From positions 1 to 64,000 of the forward strand of contig DHHO01000016.1 of NCBI GenBank assembly GCA_002403335.1: DNA of 64,000 nt. The letters are read 5' to 3'. A model generated the notes under the pieces. The model was not told the DNA's origin and searched no databases. It saw only the letters and a program-made list of their open reading frames with translations. How positions within the stretch are numbered: the first letter of the stretch is position 1; each line of letters starts with the position of its first letter. The translations under genes were made by a program, and so were the position numbers. Source of the DNA: Caldiserica bacterium UBA4770. GTDB lineage: Bacteria > Caldisericota > Caldisericia > Caldisericales > Caldisericaceae. Of this stretch, positions 9,337-17,845 are shown piece by piece.

Positions 9337-9789
9337 ATGGCTTTAAAGGTTGGGGACATCGCCCCTGATTTTATTTTAAAAGCGCAGGATGAGAAAGAAT
9401 TTTCTCTCTCAAAATTAAAAGGCAAAAGGGTCTTACTATCATTTCACCCACTTGCCTGGACAGATGTATGTGCAAAACAGATGAAAGCCCTCGATGAAAA
9501 CTTCGAGGTGCTTGAGAATCTTGGAGTAACCCCCATTGGAATAAGTGTTGACCCTGTTCCAAGCAAAAAGGCATGGGCAGAAAGTCTTGGGCTCAAGAGA
9601 TTAAGAATCCTCTCAGATTTCTGGCCACACGGAAGAGTTGCATCCCTTTATGGTATCTTCATTGAAAGGTTCGGTTTCTCAGAAAGGGCAAACATCGTAA
9701 TCGATAGCAAAGGAAACATTATATTTGTAAAAGTGTATCCAATAAAAGAACTTCCTGACCTTAATGAAGTGATTGAATTTCTGAAGTAG
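9337..9789 (+). CDS. Peroxiredoxin, one-cysteine AhpC/TSA type
   Basis: This thioredoxin-fold peroxidase reduces hydrogen peroxide and organic hydroperoxides. The 150-residue protein starts with the canonical VGDIAPDF. It carries the peroxidatic Cys45 in HPLAWTDVC, the P-x3-T-x2-C motif of the family. It is the only cysteine, so there is no intramolecular resolving cysteine and an outside thiol must complete the cycle, as in AhpE-like enzymes. The gene stands alone, with a TATAAT-like box near 9310 and a strong AAGGAGGT ribosome binding site. It fits oxygen defence in an anaerobe. Confidence 0.9.
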   Translation: MALKVGDIAPDFILKAQDEKEFSLSKLKGKRVLLSFHPLAWTDVCAKQMKALDENFEVLENLGVTPIGISVDPVPSKKAWAESLGLKRLRILSDFWPHGRVASLYGIFIERFGFSERANIVIDSKGNIIFVKVYPIKELPDLNEVIEFLK

Positions 9790-9790
9790 A

Positions 9791-10714
9791 TTACGAAATC
9801 TTTTGAAGGAGCTCTTCTGTAAGGTCCTTTATAATGAGGAGCTCCTTCTTTATATTTTCAATTTCCTTCTCGGTCCTCACAAAAAGAATCCTTGCTGAAG
9901 TCTTCTCAAGACATCTTATTGCAAGCCTCAGGGAGTTATTATCCTTCTTCTTTCTTATTCTCTTAACTATTGTTTTCGTTTCCTCTGCTGAGAGATTCTC
10001 TCTTTCCACAATCTTCATAACATCCCTTATCAGGTTCATATCATTCAGTTTCAGAAGGGTTTCTATATGTTTTGATGTAATGGGGGAGAGGGGGTCGTTT
10101 AATTTCATTTGAAGGTCCTCAGGAAGTTCAAGAAGAGAAACCCATCTTATCAGCGTAATCGGGCTTTTTCCTATAGTTTTGCAGAGTGCGCTCACAGTGT
10201 GCGCAAAATCCTCTGGAACGTCTCTTCCCATCCGATAGTTTATAAGTAGTGTCTTCAATCTCTTTCCATCTGTTAATGGCATAAGATAGTCACTGATCAC
10301 CTTTGCTCTCTCAATTGGAGAGATATCCTCCCTCTGCAGATTTTCCACAATCTGGATTTCTCTGATCTCCCTTTCATCCCCTGGTTCGATAACAATAGCT
10401 GGTATGCTCTTCAAACCTGCGATAATGGAGGCTCTCCACCTCCGTTCACCTGCAACTATGACAAATTTCGAATCTACCTTTCTTACAAGAATTGGTTCTA
10501 TAACACCCTTTTCACTGATACTGCTTGCAAGCTCCTTGAGAGATTGTTCATTAAAGGATTTCCTTGGTTGACCCTCATCGGGTAATATCTGTTCAATTCC
10601 AATATCCCTTACCCTATTAACGATCTTCTCTGTTGAGAGCTCCTCAACATAGTCCTTTGTATACTTTGACAAAAACCCGTCAGGTAAGCCTCTTTTATTT
10701 TCCGGCACGTTCAA
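9791..10714 (-). CDS. parB: Chromosome partitioning protein ParB
   Basis: ParB binds parS sites and, using CTP, spreads as a clamp that ParA moves during chromosome segregation. The 307-residue protein has the ParB/Srx domain at residues 35-130, with LPDEGQPRKSF, GERRWRA (the CTP-binding GERRWRA box) and IQIVENLQREDISPIERA. A helix-turn-helix follows (residues 140-215, including FAHTVSALCKTIGKSPITLI). It overlaps the parA end by 20 bases, so the two are co-transcribed and coupled. I did not find a perfect parS palindrome in the window. Confidence 0.93.
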   Translation of the reverse strand: MNVPENKRGLPDGFLSKYTKDYVEELSTEKIVNRVRDIGIEQILPDEGQPRKSFNEQSLKELASSISEKGVIEPILVRKVDSKFVIVAGERRWRASIIAGLKSIPAIVIEPGDEREIREIQIVENLQREDISPIERAKVISDYLMPLTDGKRLKTLLINYRMGRDVPEDFAHTVSALCKTIGKSPITLIRWVSLLELPEDLQMKLNDPLSPITSKHIETLLKLNDMNLIRDVMKIVERENLSAEETKTIVKRIRKKKDNNSLRLAIRCLEKTSARILFVRTEKEIENIKKELLIIKDLTEELLQKIS

Positions 10715-11456
10715 GAACCTCCTTTACAAGATTCTCATATGCTCTGGCTCCTCTTGAGCCAGGAGCAAAGGCAAATATATCCTCCCTGTAGGCAGGGCTC
10801 TCCTCCAGTCTCACATTTCTATGAATAACCTCGTTAAAAACAAGGTCACCAAAAACATCTTTTATCTTTTCGGTTGCCTCTCTTGCAAGTAGAGTACGAG
10901 AATCGAACATTGTGATGAGAACACCAAGAATCTGGAGGTTTTCGTTAAATGTCTCCTTTACACTTTTAAATGTATCAAGAAAATCCTGAACTCCTTCCAA
11001 CGACCATGGGGAGGGAGTTATAGGAATAAGTGTTGCCTGAGATGCAATAAGAGCATTAACGGTAAGTAAGCCAAGAGAAGGGGGAGAATCAATAATGATA
11101 AAGTCAAATGTGGATGTTATGTTGCTTAATGCCTTCTTCAGTTTAAGGGGTGCATCAATCTCCCCTGCAAGTATTCGTTCAACTTTTGCAAGGTGAATAC
11201 TTGAAGGAACGGAAGAAAGCCCTGAAATTTCCGTTTCCCTGACAATGGTAGCAATATCCACTCCACTATCTAAAAATACATCAAAAAGGGAAGCCTTTAT
11301 TTCCTGCGGTGTAAAAAACATAGAAGTCGAGTTACACTGGGGATCACTATCAACAAGCAAGGTCCGAAAACCATTATGTGCAAGCCCCGCACTCAAATTA
11401 ATGGCAGTTGTTGTCTTCCCTACCCCGCCCTTCTGATTTGCTATCGTTATAATCAT
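10695..11456 (-). CDS. parA: Chromosome partitioning ATPase ParA/Soj
   Basis: ParA is a Walker-type ATPase that forms dynamic DNA-bound patches and positions ParB-parS complexes. The 253-residue protein starts with IITIANQKGGVGKTTTAINL (deviant Walker A KGGVGKTT), then has LLVDSDPQCN and FIIIDSPPSLGLLTVNAL, all typical of Soj. It lies directly before parB and overlaps the degenerate phosphoesterase gene upstream by 4 bases. The operon is about 29 kb from the origin on this side, farther than in many genomes. Confidence 0.95.
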   Translation of the reverse strand: MIITIANQKGGVGKTTTAINLSAGLAHNGFRTLLVDSDPQCNSTSMFFTPQEIKASLFDVFLDSGVDIATIVRETEISGLSSVPSSIHLAKVERILAGEIDAPLKLKKALSNITSTFDFIIIDSPPSLGLLTVNALIASQATLIPITPSPWSLEGVQDFLDTFKSVKETFNENLQILGVLITMFDSRTLLAREATEKIKDVFGDLVFNEVIHRNVRLEESPAYREDIFAFAPGSRGARAYENLVKEVLERAGK

Positions 11457-11743
11457 TGAACCTCCTTTAATACCATATAAAATTTCCCTTCCTCTATGTT
11501 TATAATAGGGTCGTTTATAGGGAGTTGGTATGTCCGTGAATCACAAAAGGGGATTGGAAAGTTGTTTATAATGTCGACTGTCTCCACCGTGCCGTAAGTT
11601 AAAGGAACAGGATTTCTTGGCCCATGACAAAGGACGTCCCCCACACACATAATAAGGGAAAAAACCTCCTCTCTTATTGCTTCCAGCGCGTGCTGCAACG
11701 CTCTAACAGAGCTAAGAATCGCAGAAATCACTCCTATTTTCAT
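11453..11743 (-). CDS. Truncated, metal-site-deficient YfcE/MJ0936-like phosphoesterase
   Basis: The first 50 residues follow the YfcE/MJ0936 calcineurin-like phosphodiesterases, including GDVLCHGPRNP (residues 35-45). The opening motif should read SD-x-H but here reads SAIL: both the metal-binding Asp (position 8) and His (position 10) are gone. The protein ends at 96 residues, where relatives have about 160-185, and residues 65-96 do not align. It is therefore either a decayed enzyme or a shortened non-catalytic derivative. The frame is intact, the stop overlaps the parA start by 4 bases, and a TACAAT box lies 6 bases before the ATG. It is the first gene of the par operon and may persist because its translation feeds parA. 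Confidence 0.65.
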   Translation of the reverse strand: MKIGVISAILSSVRALQHALEAIREEVFSLIMCVGDVLCHGPRNPVPLTYGTVETVDIINNFPIPFCDSRTYQLPINDPIINIEEGKFYMVLKEVQ

Positions 11744-11867
11744 ACACCTATTGTATCATAAAATATTTACTCTGCAACTTACAATGACACTTCCCCACTC
11801 TATAACTGCGAGAGTGAGCAAAGCAAACGCATTCCTTATATCTTGTCACCGAGAGGAACATCAAAAA

Positions 11868-12299
11868 CTATTCCTTAAAAACTTCCTCTTCTATCTTTTT
11901 AAGCCTCCCAAGAAATTCCTCAAAATCTTTTTTAAGAGCAGGGTATACCTCTTTGTATATCTTTTCCCCTTCTGGCGTTATCGAATAGATACACTTTTTA
12001 TGTTTTGATCTATCTGACCACTTCCCCTTTACAAGACCTTCCTGGCTAAGTTTTTTCAGGATAGGGTAAATGAAACCAGAGTTCGGAACCCATGTTCCCT
12101 CTGAATCTTTCTCTATTCTTTCCATTAACTCCTTCCCGTAGAAAGATTTCTCAATAAGGAGGTGCATTATGTAGAATGCAATCAACCTCGCAGAGCTAAA
12201 AAACGAAACCTTAAATAAGGTGCCTTTACCTTCTTCAATCCCTTTAATAAGGGAGCATTTCCCGTTTTTCATATAATTCCTTATATTTTTGATACTCAT
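11868..12299 (-). CDS. PadR-family transcriptional regulator
   Basis: The 143-residue protein has the PadR winged-helix domain at about residues 50-125: YGKELMERIEKDSEG, then WVPNSGFIYPILKKLSQEGLVKGKW and YSITPEGEKIYKE. The first 45 residues are a basic extension not usual in the family. A charged C-terminal helix probably mediates dimerisation. PadR proteins usually repress a neighbouring membrane or efflux gene and their own gene. The neighbours here are uvrA (divergent) and the par operon, so the target is unclear. Confidence 0.88.
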   Translation of the reverse strand: MSIKNIRNYMKNGKCSLIKGIEEGKGTLFKVSFFSSARLIAFYIMHLLIEKSFYGKELMERIEKDSEGTWVPNSGFIYPILKKLSQEGLVKGKWSDRSKHKKCIYSITPEGEKIYKEVYPALKKDFEEFLGRLKKIEEEVFKE

Positions 12300-12480
12300 T
12301 TAATTTTACATAATTTTTATAGTTTAAGAAATATCAAAAAGGGAAGAAAATTTCGCAAAAAGGATAAATCCTATCAACACTTTATAATCTTATCCTATAT
12401 ACAACTCCTTCAGTAGATTCTCTGAAAATAAAATTAATGGTATAATTATTATTTGGAATGATTTTTAAAGGAAGGCTAAA
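12300..12480. promoter_or_regulatory. Divergent regulatory region between padR and uvrA
   Basis: The 181 bases are AT-rich. A TATAAT box at 12441-12446 points toward uvrA, whose ribosome binding site is AAAGGAAGG just before 12481. Near-repeats of the form TATCCT and ATCCTAT around 12365-12405 might be PadR operators but are imperfect. No SOS box of the Gram-positive or E. coli type is obvious. Confidence 0.4.
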
Positions 12481-15312
12481 ATGAAAGAGGAAATTTATAT
12501 AAAAGGGGCAAGAGTACATAACCTGAAGGATATCTCTCTCCATATACCAAGGAATAAGCTTGTCGTTATAACTGGGGTTTCCGGCTCAGGCAAATCTTCC
12601 CTTGCATTTGATACCATATATGCAGAGGGACAGCGGAGGTATGTGGAATCTCTTTCAGCATATGCAAGGCAGTTCATCGGAATGATGGAAAAACCCGATG
12701 TAGATTTTATAGAAGGCCTCTCTCCATCAATTGCAATTGACCAGAAATCTGCAAGCAAGAACCCTCGTTCAACAGTAGGAACAATGACAGAAATATACGA
12801 TTACCTGAGGCTTCTTTTTGCAAGAATCGGCGTTCCTCATTGTCCAAATGATGGAACACCTATTAAAAAACAATCTCCTGACGAAATTGTTAATCAGATA
12901 TTCGAAAAGGCAAACAACAAGAGGATTGAGATTCTTGCACCCGTTGTAAGGGGAAGAAAGGGAGAGTATAAAGCCCTTTTTGAGAAATACCTCAGGAGAG
13001 GATACATCAGAGTAAAGGTTGATGGAATCCTGTATTCACTTGAGGAAAATATACCCATCGATAAGAACAGGAAGCACGACATTGACCTTGTCGTTGATAG
13101 AATAAAAGTGAGTGACGAGGAAAAATCAAGAATTGAGGATTCTGTCGAACTCGCCCTGAGTGAAGCAGAGGGTATTGTGAAGGTAAAGATGGTAGATGAT
13201 AATGAGGAATTCATTTTTTCAGAGAAACTTTCGTGTCCTATCTGCGGATTCAGCATGGAAGAAATCGAACCAAGATTATTTTCATTTAACAGTCCTTTTG
13301 GCGCCTGTCCCGAGTGCACTGGTCTTGGTTTTAAAATAGAGCCAGCACCCGACCTTATTGTAAGGGATTGGAAACTTTCTCTCGAAGAAAGAGCAATTGA
13401 AATACCAGGGTTCAGGGGTTTTGACACATTCTCATACCAGATCCTTCTGGATGCTGCAAAGACATACCATATTGATACCTTCAAACCATTAAAGGATTTT
13501 AGAAAGGAAGAGCTCGACCTCATCATGTACGGAACGCAATGCAAGATACCTGTTCATTTCACAAACAGAGATGGGACAACCTACGATTTTGCTACTTATT
13601 TTGAGGGAATCATCCCACTTCTAAAAAGAAGATATACTGAAACAACCTCTGACTCTATGAGAGAAGAATATGAAAAGCTTATGAGAAGAGTCGACTGTCC
13701 TATCTGTCACGGAAAAAGACTCAAGAGAGAGGCGCTTTCTGTCACAATAATGGATATGAATATTGCCGATGTCACCTCACTACCCATTGATAAGGCTTAT
13801 AAATTATTTTTAGATTTACCCGATCACCTGACTGATACGGAGAAGCTAATCTGTCAGCAAATTTTAAAAGAGATTAAAAACAGGTTAAAATTTTTACTTG
13901 ATGTGGGATTAGCTTATCTTTCCCTTAACAGGCCTTCTGAGACACTTGCAGGGGGAGAGGCGCAGAGGATGAGACTTGCCACACAGGTTGGTTCAAAGCT
14001 TGTAGGTGTCCTTTATGTTCTCGACGAACCTTCAATAGGTCTGCATCCAAGGGATAATGACAAACTCCTTGCCACATTAAAGGAATTAAGAGATCTCGGA
14101 AATACAGTCCTTGTTGTAGAACATGATGAAAATACAATGAGGAACGCAGATTTTCTTGTAGACATCGGGCCAGGGGCAGGAAGAGAAGGTGGCTATATCG
14201 TTAGTTCAGGAGGCCTGCGGGATATTATAAATGAGCCACGATCTCTAACTGGTAGGTATCTTAAGGGAGAAATTGAAATTCCCGTCCCCAAAAAAAGAAG
14301 GAAAGGAAATGGAGAATACCTTACAATATATGGAGTAAGAGAACATAATCTCAAGAATATTGATGTAAAATTTCCTCTTCATACATTCATCTGTATCACA
14401 GGGGTATCAGGCTCTGGAAAAAGCAGCCTTATACAGGATGTACTCTGGAAAGCACTCATGAAGGAGATCTACCACTCAAAGGAAGAACCAGGAACGTATG
14501 ACAGGATAGAGGGCCTTAAGTTAGTGGACAAGGTTGTAAGTGTTGATCAATCACCCATTGGGAGAACGCCCCGTTCTAACCCTGCCACATATACGGGTGT
14601 ATTTACACCTATAAGAGAGATCTTTGCAACCCTTCCAGAATCCAGAGCAAGGGGTTATAAACCAGGAAGATTCAGTTTCAATGTACGTGGTGGAAGGTGC
14701 GAGGCCTGCGAAGGGAACGGCTTTACGAGAGTGGAGATGCAATTCCTCCCCGATGTTTACGTCCCTTGCGAGGTCTGTCATGGTAAAAGATACAATAGAG
14801 AAACTCTTGAGATAAAGTATAAAGGTAAAAATATTGCAGATGTTCTTGATATGACTGTAAGTGAAGCACTTGAATTCTTCGAAAATATCCCGGAGATAAA
14901 GAGAAAACTCTCTCTTCTTGATGATGTAGGGCTTGGGTATATAAAGCTTGGACAATCTGCCCCCACCTTATCAGGAGGCGAGGCTCAACGTGTTAAGCTT
15001 GCTGCAGAACTTCAAAAAAGAGGCACAGGAAGGACTATATACTTCCTTGATGAGCCAACAACAGGGTTACACTTTGCAGATATTCAAAAACTCATTAATG
15101 TACTGAACAGGCTTGTTGACATGGACAATACAGTTGTTATTATTGAACATAACCCTGATATCGTAAAGTCTGCTGATTATATTATTGATCTTGGACCTGA
15201 AGGTGGAGAAATGGGAGGACATGTTGTGGCAACTGGTACCCCCGAAGAAATTGTAGAGAATCCTCACTCATATACTGGTCAGTATCTAAAGAAGATCTTA
15301 TTTAAAGAATAA
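12481..15312 (+). CDS. uvrA: UvrABC excinuclease subunit A
   Basis: UvrA is the damage-sensing ATPase dimer of nucleotide excision repair. The 943 residues are full length. Both ABC modules are visible: Walker A GVSGSGKSS near residues 33 and 635, and signature sequences LAGGEAQRMRL and LSGGEAQRVKL, each followed by a Walker B (VLDEPSIGL, FLDEPTTGL). Two zinc-binding modules are present, CPICGF with CPECTGLG near residue 255 and CEACEGNG with CEVCHGKR near residue 740. The gene is transcribed alone and ends at a GC-rich hairpin. uvrB and uvrC are not in the window. Confidence 0.98.
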   Translation: MKEEIYIKGARVHNLKDISLHIPRNKLVVITGVSGSGKSSLAFDTIYAEGQRRYVESLSAYARQFIGMMEKPDVDFIEGLSPSIAIDQKSASKNPRSTVGTMTEIYDYLRLLFARIGVPHCPNDGTPIKKQSPDEIVNQIFEKANNKRIEILAPVVRGRKGEYKALFEKYLRRGYIRVKVDGILYSLEENIPIDKNRKHDIDLVVDRIKVSDEEKSRIEDSVELALSEAEGIVKVKMVDDNEEFIFSEKLSCPICGFSMEEIEPRLFSFNSPFGACPECTGLGFKIEPAPDLIVRDWKLSLEERAIEIPGFRGFDTFSYQILLDAAKTYHIDTFKPLKDFRKEELDLIMYGTQCKIPVHFTNRDGTTYDFATYFEGIIPLLKRRYTETTSDSMREEYEKLMRRVDCPICHGKRLKREALSVTIMDMNIADVTSLPIDKAYKLFLDLPDHLTDTEKLICQQILKEIKNRLKFLLDVGLAYLSLNRPSETLAGGEAQRMRLATQVGSKLVGVLYVLDEPSIGLHPRDNDKLLATLKELRDLGNTVLVVEHDENTMRNADFLVDIGPGAGREGGYIVSSGGLRDIINEPRSLTGRYLKGEIEIPVPKKRRKGNGEYLTIYGVREHNLKNIDVKFPLHTFICITGVSGSGKSSLIQDVLWKALMKEIYHSKEEPGTYDRIEGLKLVDKVVSVDQSPIGRTPRSNPATYTGVFTPIREIFATLPESRARGYKPGRFSFNVRGGRCEACEGNGFTRVEMQFLPDVYVPCEVCHGKRYNRETLEIKYKGKNIADVLDMTVSEALEFFENIPEIKRKLSLLDDVGLGYIKLGQSAPTLSGGEAQRVKLAAELQKRGTGRTIYFLDEPTTGLHFADIQKLINVLNRLVDMDNTVVIIEHNPDIVKSADYIIDLGPEGGEMGGHVVATGTPEEIVENPHSYTGQYLKKILFKE

Positions 15313-15333
15313 GGGGGGCATAATCCCCCCCTT
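15311..15333. terminator. Bidirectional terminator between uvrA and gdhA
   Basis: A perfect 8-bp stem AAGGGGGG/CCCCCCTT with a 6-base loop begins at the uvrA stop codon and lies about 20 bases after the end of the convergent gdhA. No long T-run follows on the plus strand; TTATTCTTT follows on the minus strand. Confidence 0.7.
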
Positions 15334-15353
15334 GAATTAAAGCATGAAAATAT

Positions 15354-16598
15354 TTACACCCATCCTCTCAACTTTATTGCAGCCGCAACTCTCTTTACTG
15401 CAACCATATCTGCAGCAGCCCTCATTGTAATACCAGGGTGTTCCTTAAACATATCATATATTGCCCTGAAGGCATTCCTCATAATCGTCTCAAGTCTTGA
15501 ATTTACTTCGTCTTCTTCCCAGTAGTACCCATATGCATTCTGAACCATCTCAAAGTATGAAACTGCCACTCCCCCTGCATTTGCAAGGATATCAGGCACT
15601 GAAAGGATATTTCTCTGTGTGAGGATTGGGTCTGCTTCAAGTGTCACAGGTCCATTTGCAAGTTCAAGAATAATTGTCGCCTTAATCCTGTCTGCATTTT
15701 CCTGAGTAATCTGATTCTGTATTGCAGCAGGGACAAGCACATCTACTGGGAGTTCAAGAAGTGCAGCATTATCAATAGGGGTTGTGCCAGGGAAATCCAC
15801 TACAAAACCTGTTTCCTTAGTAAACTTCAAGAGTTCCTCAATATTAATCCCCTCAGGATTGTATATGCCACCTTTAATATCGGAGATTGCAATAATTTTT
15901 GCACCATTCTTGTAAAGAAGCTCGCAGATTGAGGAGCCCACATTTCCAAAACCCTGCACTGCAAACACGGAATCCTGTATCCCCCTTCCTGAAATCTTTA
16001 ATGCTTCTTTAAGTACAAAAAACCCACCCATACCTGTTGCCTTGCCTCTTCCCTTTGAGCCACCAACTTCAATGGGTTTGCCTGTAATAACACCTGGTGC
16101 CTTTTTCTGGACAATCTTTTCATATTCATCCATCATCCATGCCATTGTCTGTGGATTTGTAAATACATCAGGTGCAGGGACATCTTTATCGGGACCTATA
16201 AAGGGTGCAATTTTGTCAATGTAACCTCTGCTCAGTTTCTCGAGCTCGCCTTGAGACATCTCCAGTGGATTACATACAATGCCCCCCTTACCACCTCCGA
16301 GTGGAACTCCCACAACGGCACACTTTAATGTCATCAGTGTTGCAAGTGCCTTCACATCGTCAAGGGTTTCCTCAGGATAGTACCTGATGCCCCCCTTTGC
16401 GGGTCCAATTGCATTGTTGTGCTGAACTCTGAACCCCTTGAAGACCTTAGTCTTTCCGTTGTCCATCTTTACAGGAATGCTTACTTCGATTGTTCTCATT
16501 GGTTCCTTAATCACATCGATGACTTCCTGCTCAAGAGAAAGATAGCTGCCCGCTGTCTGAATTCTCTCCTGAGCCTCTTCAAACCAACTTTTTCCCAT
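15354..16598 (-). CDS. gdhA: Glutamate dehydrogenase
   Basis: It converts glutamate to 2-oxoglutarate and ammonia with NAD(P), linking amino-acid fermentation to the 2-oxoacid ferredoxin oxidoreductases. The sequence has the family blocks KGGIRYYPE, LMTLKCAVVGVPLGGGKGGI with the substrate-binding lysines, PAPDVFTNPQTMAWMMDEY and the Rossmann motif QGFGNVGS near residue 215. The frame extends upstream to an ATG at 16619, but AAGGAGG inside that extension is the ribosome binding site of the ATG at 16598, which gives 414 residues starting MGKSWFEEA. A sigma-70-like promoter lies upstream. Length and sequence resemble the hexameric thermophile enzymes. Confidence 0.96.
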   Translation of the reverse strand: MGKSWFEEAQERIQTAGSYLSLEQEVIDVIKEPMRTIEVSIPVKMDNGKTKVFKGFRVQHNNAIGPAKGGIRYYPEETLDDVKALATLMTLKCAVVGVPLGGGKGGIVCNPLEMSQGELEKLSRGYIDKIAPFIGPDKDVPAPDVFTNPQTMAWMMDEYEKIVQKKAPGVITGKPIEVGGSKGRGKATGMGGFFVLKEALKISGRGIQDSVFAVQGFGNVGSSICELLYKNGAKIIAISDIKGGIYNPEGINIEELLKFTKETGFVVDFPGTTPIDNAALLELPVDVLVPAAIQNQITQENADRIKATIILELANGPVTLEADPILTQRNILSVPDILANAGGVAVSYFEMVQNAYGYYWEEDEVNSRLETIMRNAFRAIYDMFKEHPGITMRAAADMVAVKRVAAAIKLRGWV

Positions 16599-16651
16599 GA
16601 CTTCCTCCTTGCTTTTCATACCCAGGGCGTGCCCGGTTTTTTTCTATAAAC

Positions 16652-16680
16652 ATTATACAAGAAAAAAAATCTATTCACAA
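16652..16680 (-). promoter_or_regulatory. Promoter of gdhA
   Basis: On the minus strand TTGTGA (16680-16675) and TATAAT (16657-16652) are separated by exactly 17 bases. The -35 box overlaps the last codons of the upstream thioredoxin-CcdA gene. The leader contains a short GC-rich inverted repeat just before the start codon. Confidence 0.75.
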
Positions 16681-17844
16681 CTTTACTAATGATACACCGA
16701 AAAGGAGGAGTGTTCTGTTCAAAAGATATATAAATAGCACAATGAAAACTATCCCTGTCACAAGTTTTATTGTGGCGAGGTTTCTTGTAAACCACTGTGT
16801 AATCTTTTCACTTGTTGCTCCTCTGTAAGTAAAGAAAACAATGAGGATAAGAGGGAGTAAGAACATCAGATTATATAAAATAAGGTAAATGAATGCTTTC
16901 CCTCGAAGAGTCGGCATACTGAATATATAGACAATTGTGGGAAGATATGTCTGGCCTGTACAGGAAAACTCAACAATCGATACAGGAAATGCCACAAAAA
17001 ATGAAAATATTGACATTGTCTGAACCTTTGGATTCCTCAGGAGAGAGTGAATAGTTCTTTTTTCAGTGTTAGAAAGCTGTAGAGTTATATCACTTACTCT
17101 CCCACTTCTTGCCCTGAAATAGTCCCTGATCGTCAATATTGCAAGAACAAGTGTAAGAATTGCTGTGCCCATATATACCCATTTAGCGATAGCATCGAAG
17201 TATTTCCAGCGAGATATGAGATTAGAGAGCCCCACCCCAAGGAGAAGATATGATACACCAATTCCAATTGTAAATGCAACTCCTACATTGAGGATATTCC
17301 TTCTCGTTGTACCTCTCAATAAGAGAAGGGATATAAAGAAGATTAGCACAGTAATTGCACAGGGATTGTATCCATCAATAAGGCCTGCCCCAAGGACAGT
17401 TAGAACACCAAATCTATTAAATAGTTCTACAAGAAGGGAATCTCCTCCCCCGCTTTTCAAAGCAGATTCAAGAAATGCAGTTTCAGATGGGTCATATTCT
17501 TCAATAACCTTATCAAGACCCTTAAAGGCATCTTCCCTTACGAATGCCCGTTTTCCCATAAAGACTGCAGGGGGAACAACAATCTTGTTTTCTGCAAGGG
17601 CGTAGACCTTGCCGAAGGTTGCAAGAAGTTCTTTGTTTTGAGGTTCCGATACAGAATATTCTTTAACATCAATCTGTGGATAGATTTCCTTAAGTGACTC
17701 AAGATAGTTACGTACAATGGCACAATCCGCGCATCCGGGTGTTGAGAAAAATACAACAGGAATTTTCTCTTCTGCACCTGCGGAAACAGGTATCGAAATC
17801 AATAAGGCAATGATAATAAGAGCAGGGATAATTTTACGATTCAT
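16675..17844 (-). CDS. Fused thioredoxin-like/CcdA-type thiol electron transporter
   Basis: The 389-residue protein has a signal-type helix (residues 1-23), a glutaredoxin/thioredoxin-like domain with CADC at Cys38 and Cys41, and from residue 140 a six-helix CcdA/DsbD-type membrane domain with the paired cysteines Cys162 (GYNPCAI) and Cys295 (EFSCTGQTYLPT). CcdA proteins carry electrons from cytoplasmic thioredoxin across the membrane; here the outer acceptor domain appears fused to the N-terminus, so the order is reversed relative to DsbD. The gene follows the cysteine-containing surface protein gene with a 1-base gap in a tight operon. It probably keeps outer thiols reduced. Confidence 0.85.
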   Translation of the reverse strand: MNRKIIPALIIIALLISIPVSAGAEEKIPVVFFSTPGCADCAIVRNYLESLKEIYPQIDVKEYSVSEPQNKELLATFGKVYALAENKIVVPPAVFMGKRAFVREDAFKGLDKVIEEYDPSETAFLESALKSGGGDSLLVELFNRFGVLTVLGAGLIDGYNPCAITVLIFFISLLLLRGTTRRNILNVGVAFTIGIGVSYLLLGVGLSNLISRWKYFDAIAKWVYMGTAILTLVLAILTIRDYFRARSGRVSDITLQLSNTEKRTIHSLLRNPKVQTMSIFSFFVAFPVSIVEFSCTGQTYLPTIVYIFSMPTLRGKAFIYLILYNLMFLLPLILIVFFTYRGATSEKITQWFTRNLATIKLVTGIVFIVLFIYLLNRTLLLFGVSLVKL

Positions 17845-17845
17845 T

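Noticed and set aside
9791..11456. parS site near parAB
   Set aside because: I looked for a TGTTTCACGTGAAACA-like palindrome in and around the genes and found none, so no site is listed.
11794..11816. CACTCT/AGAGTG inverted repeat after the PadR gene as a terminator
   Set aside because: The stem is only 6 bp with a 9-base loop and is not followed by a T-run on either strand.
12894..13544. Long minus-strand open frame inside uvrA (216 codons)
   Set aside because: It is a shadow of the conserved uvrA sequence, with serine-rich, low-information content and no ribosome binding site.
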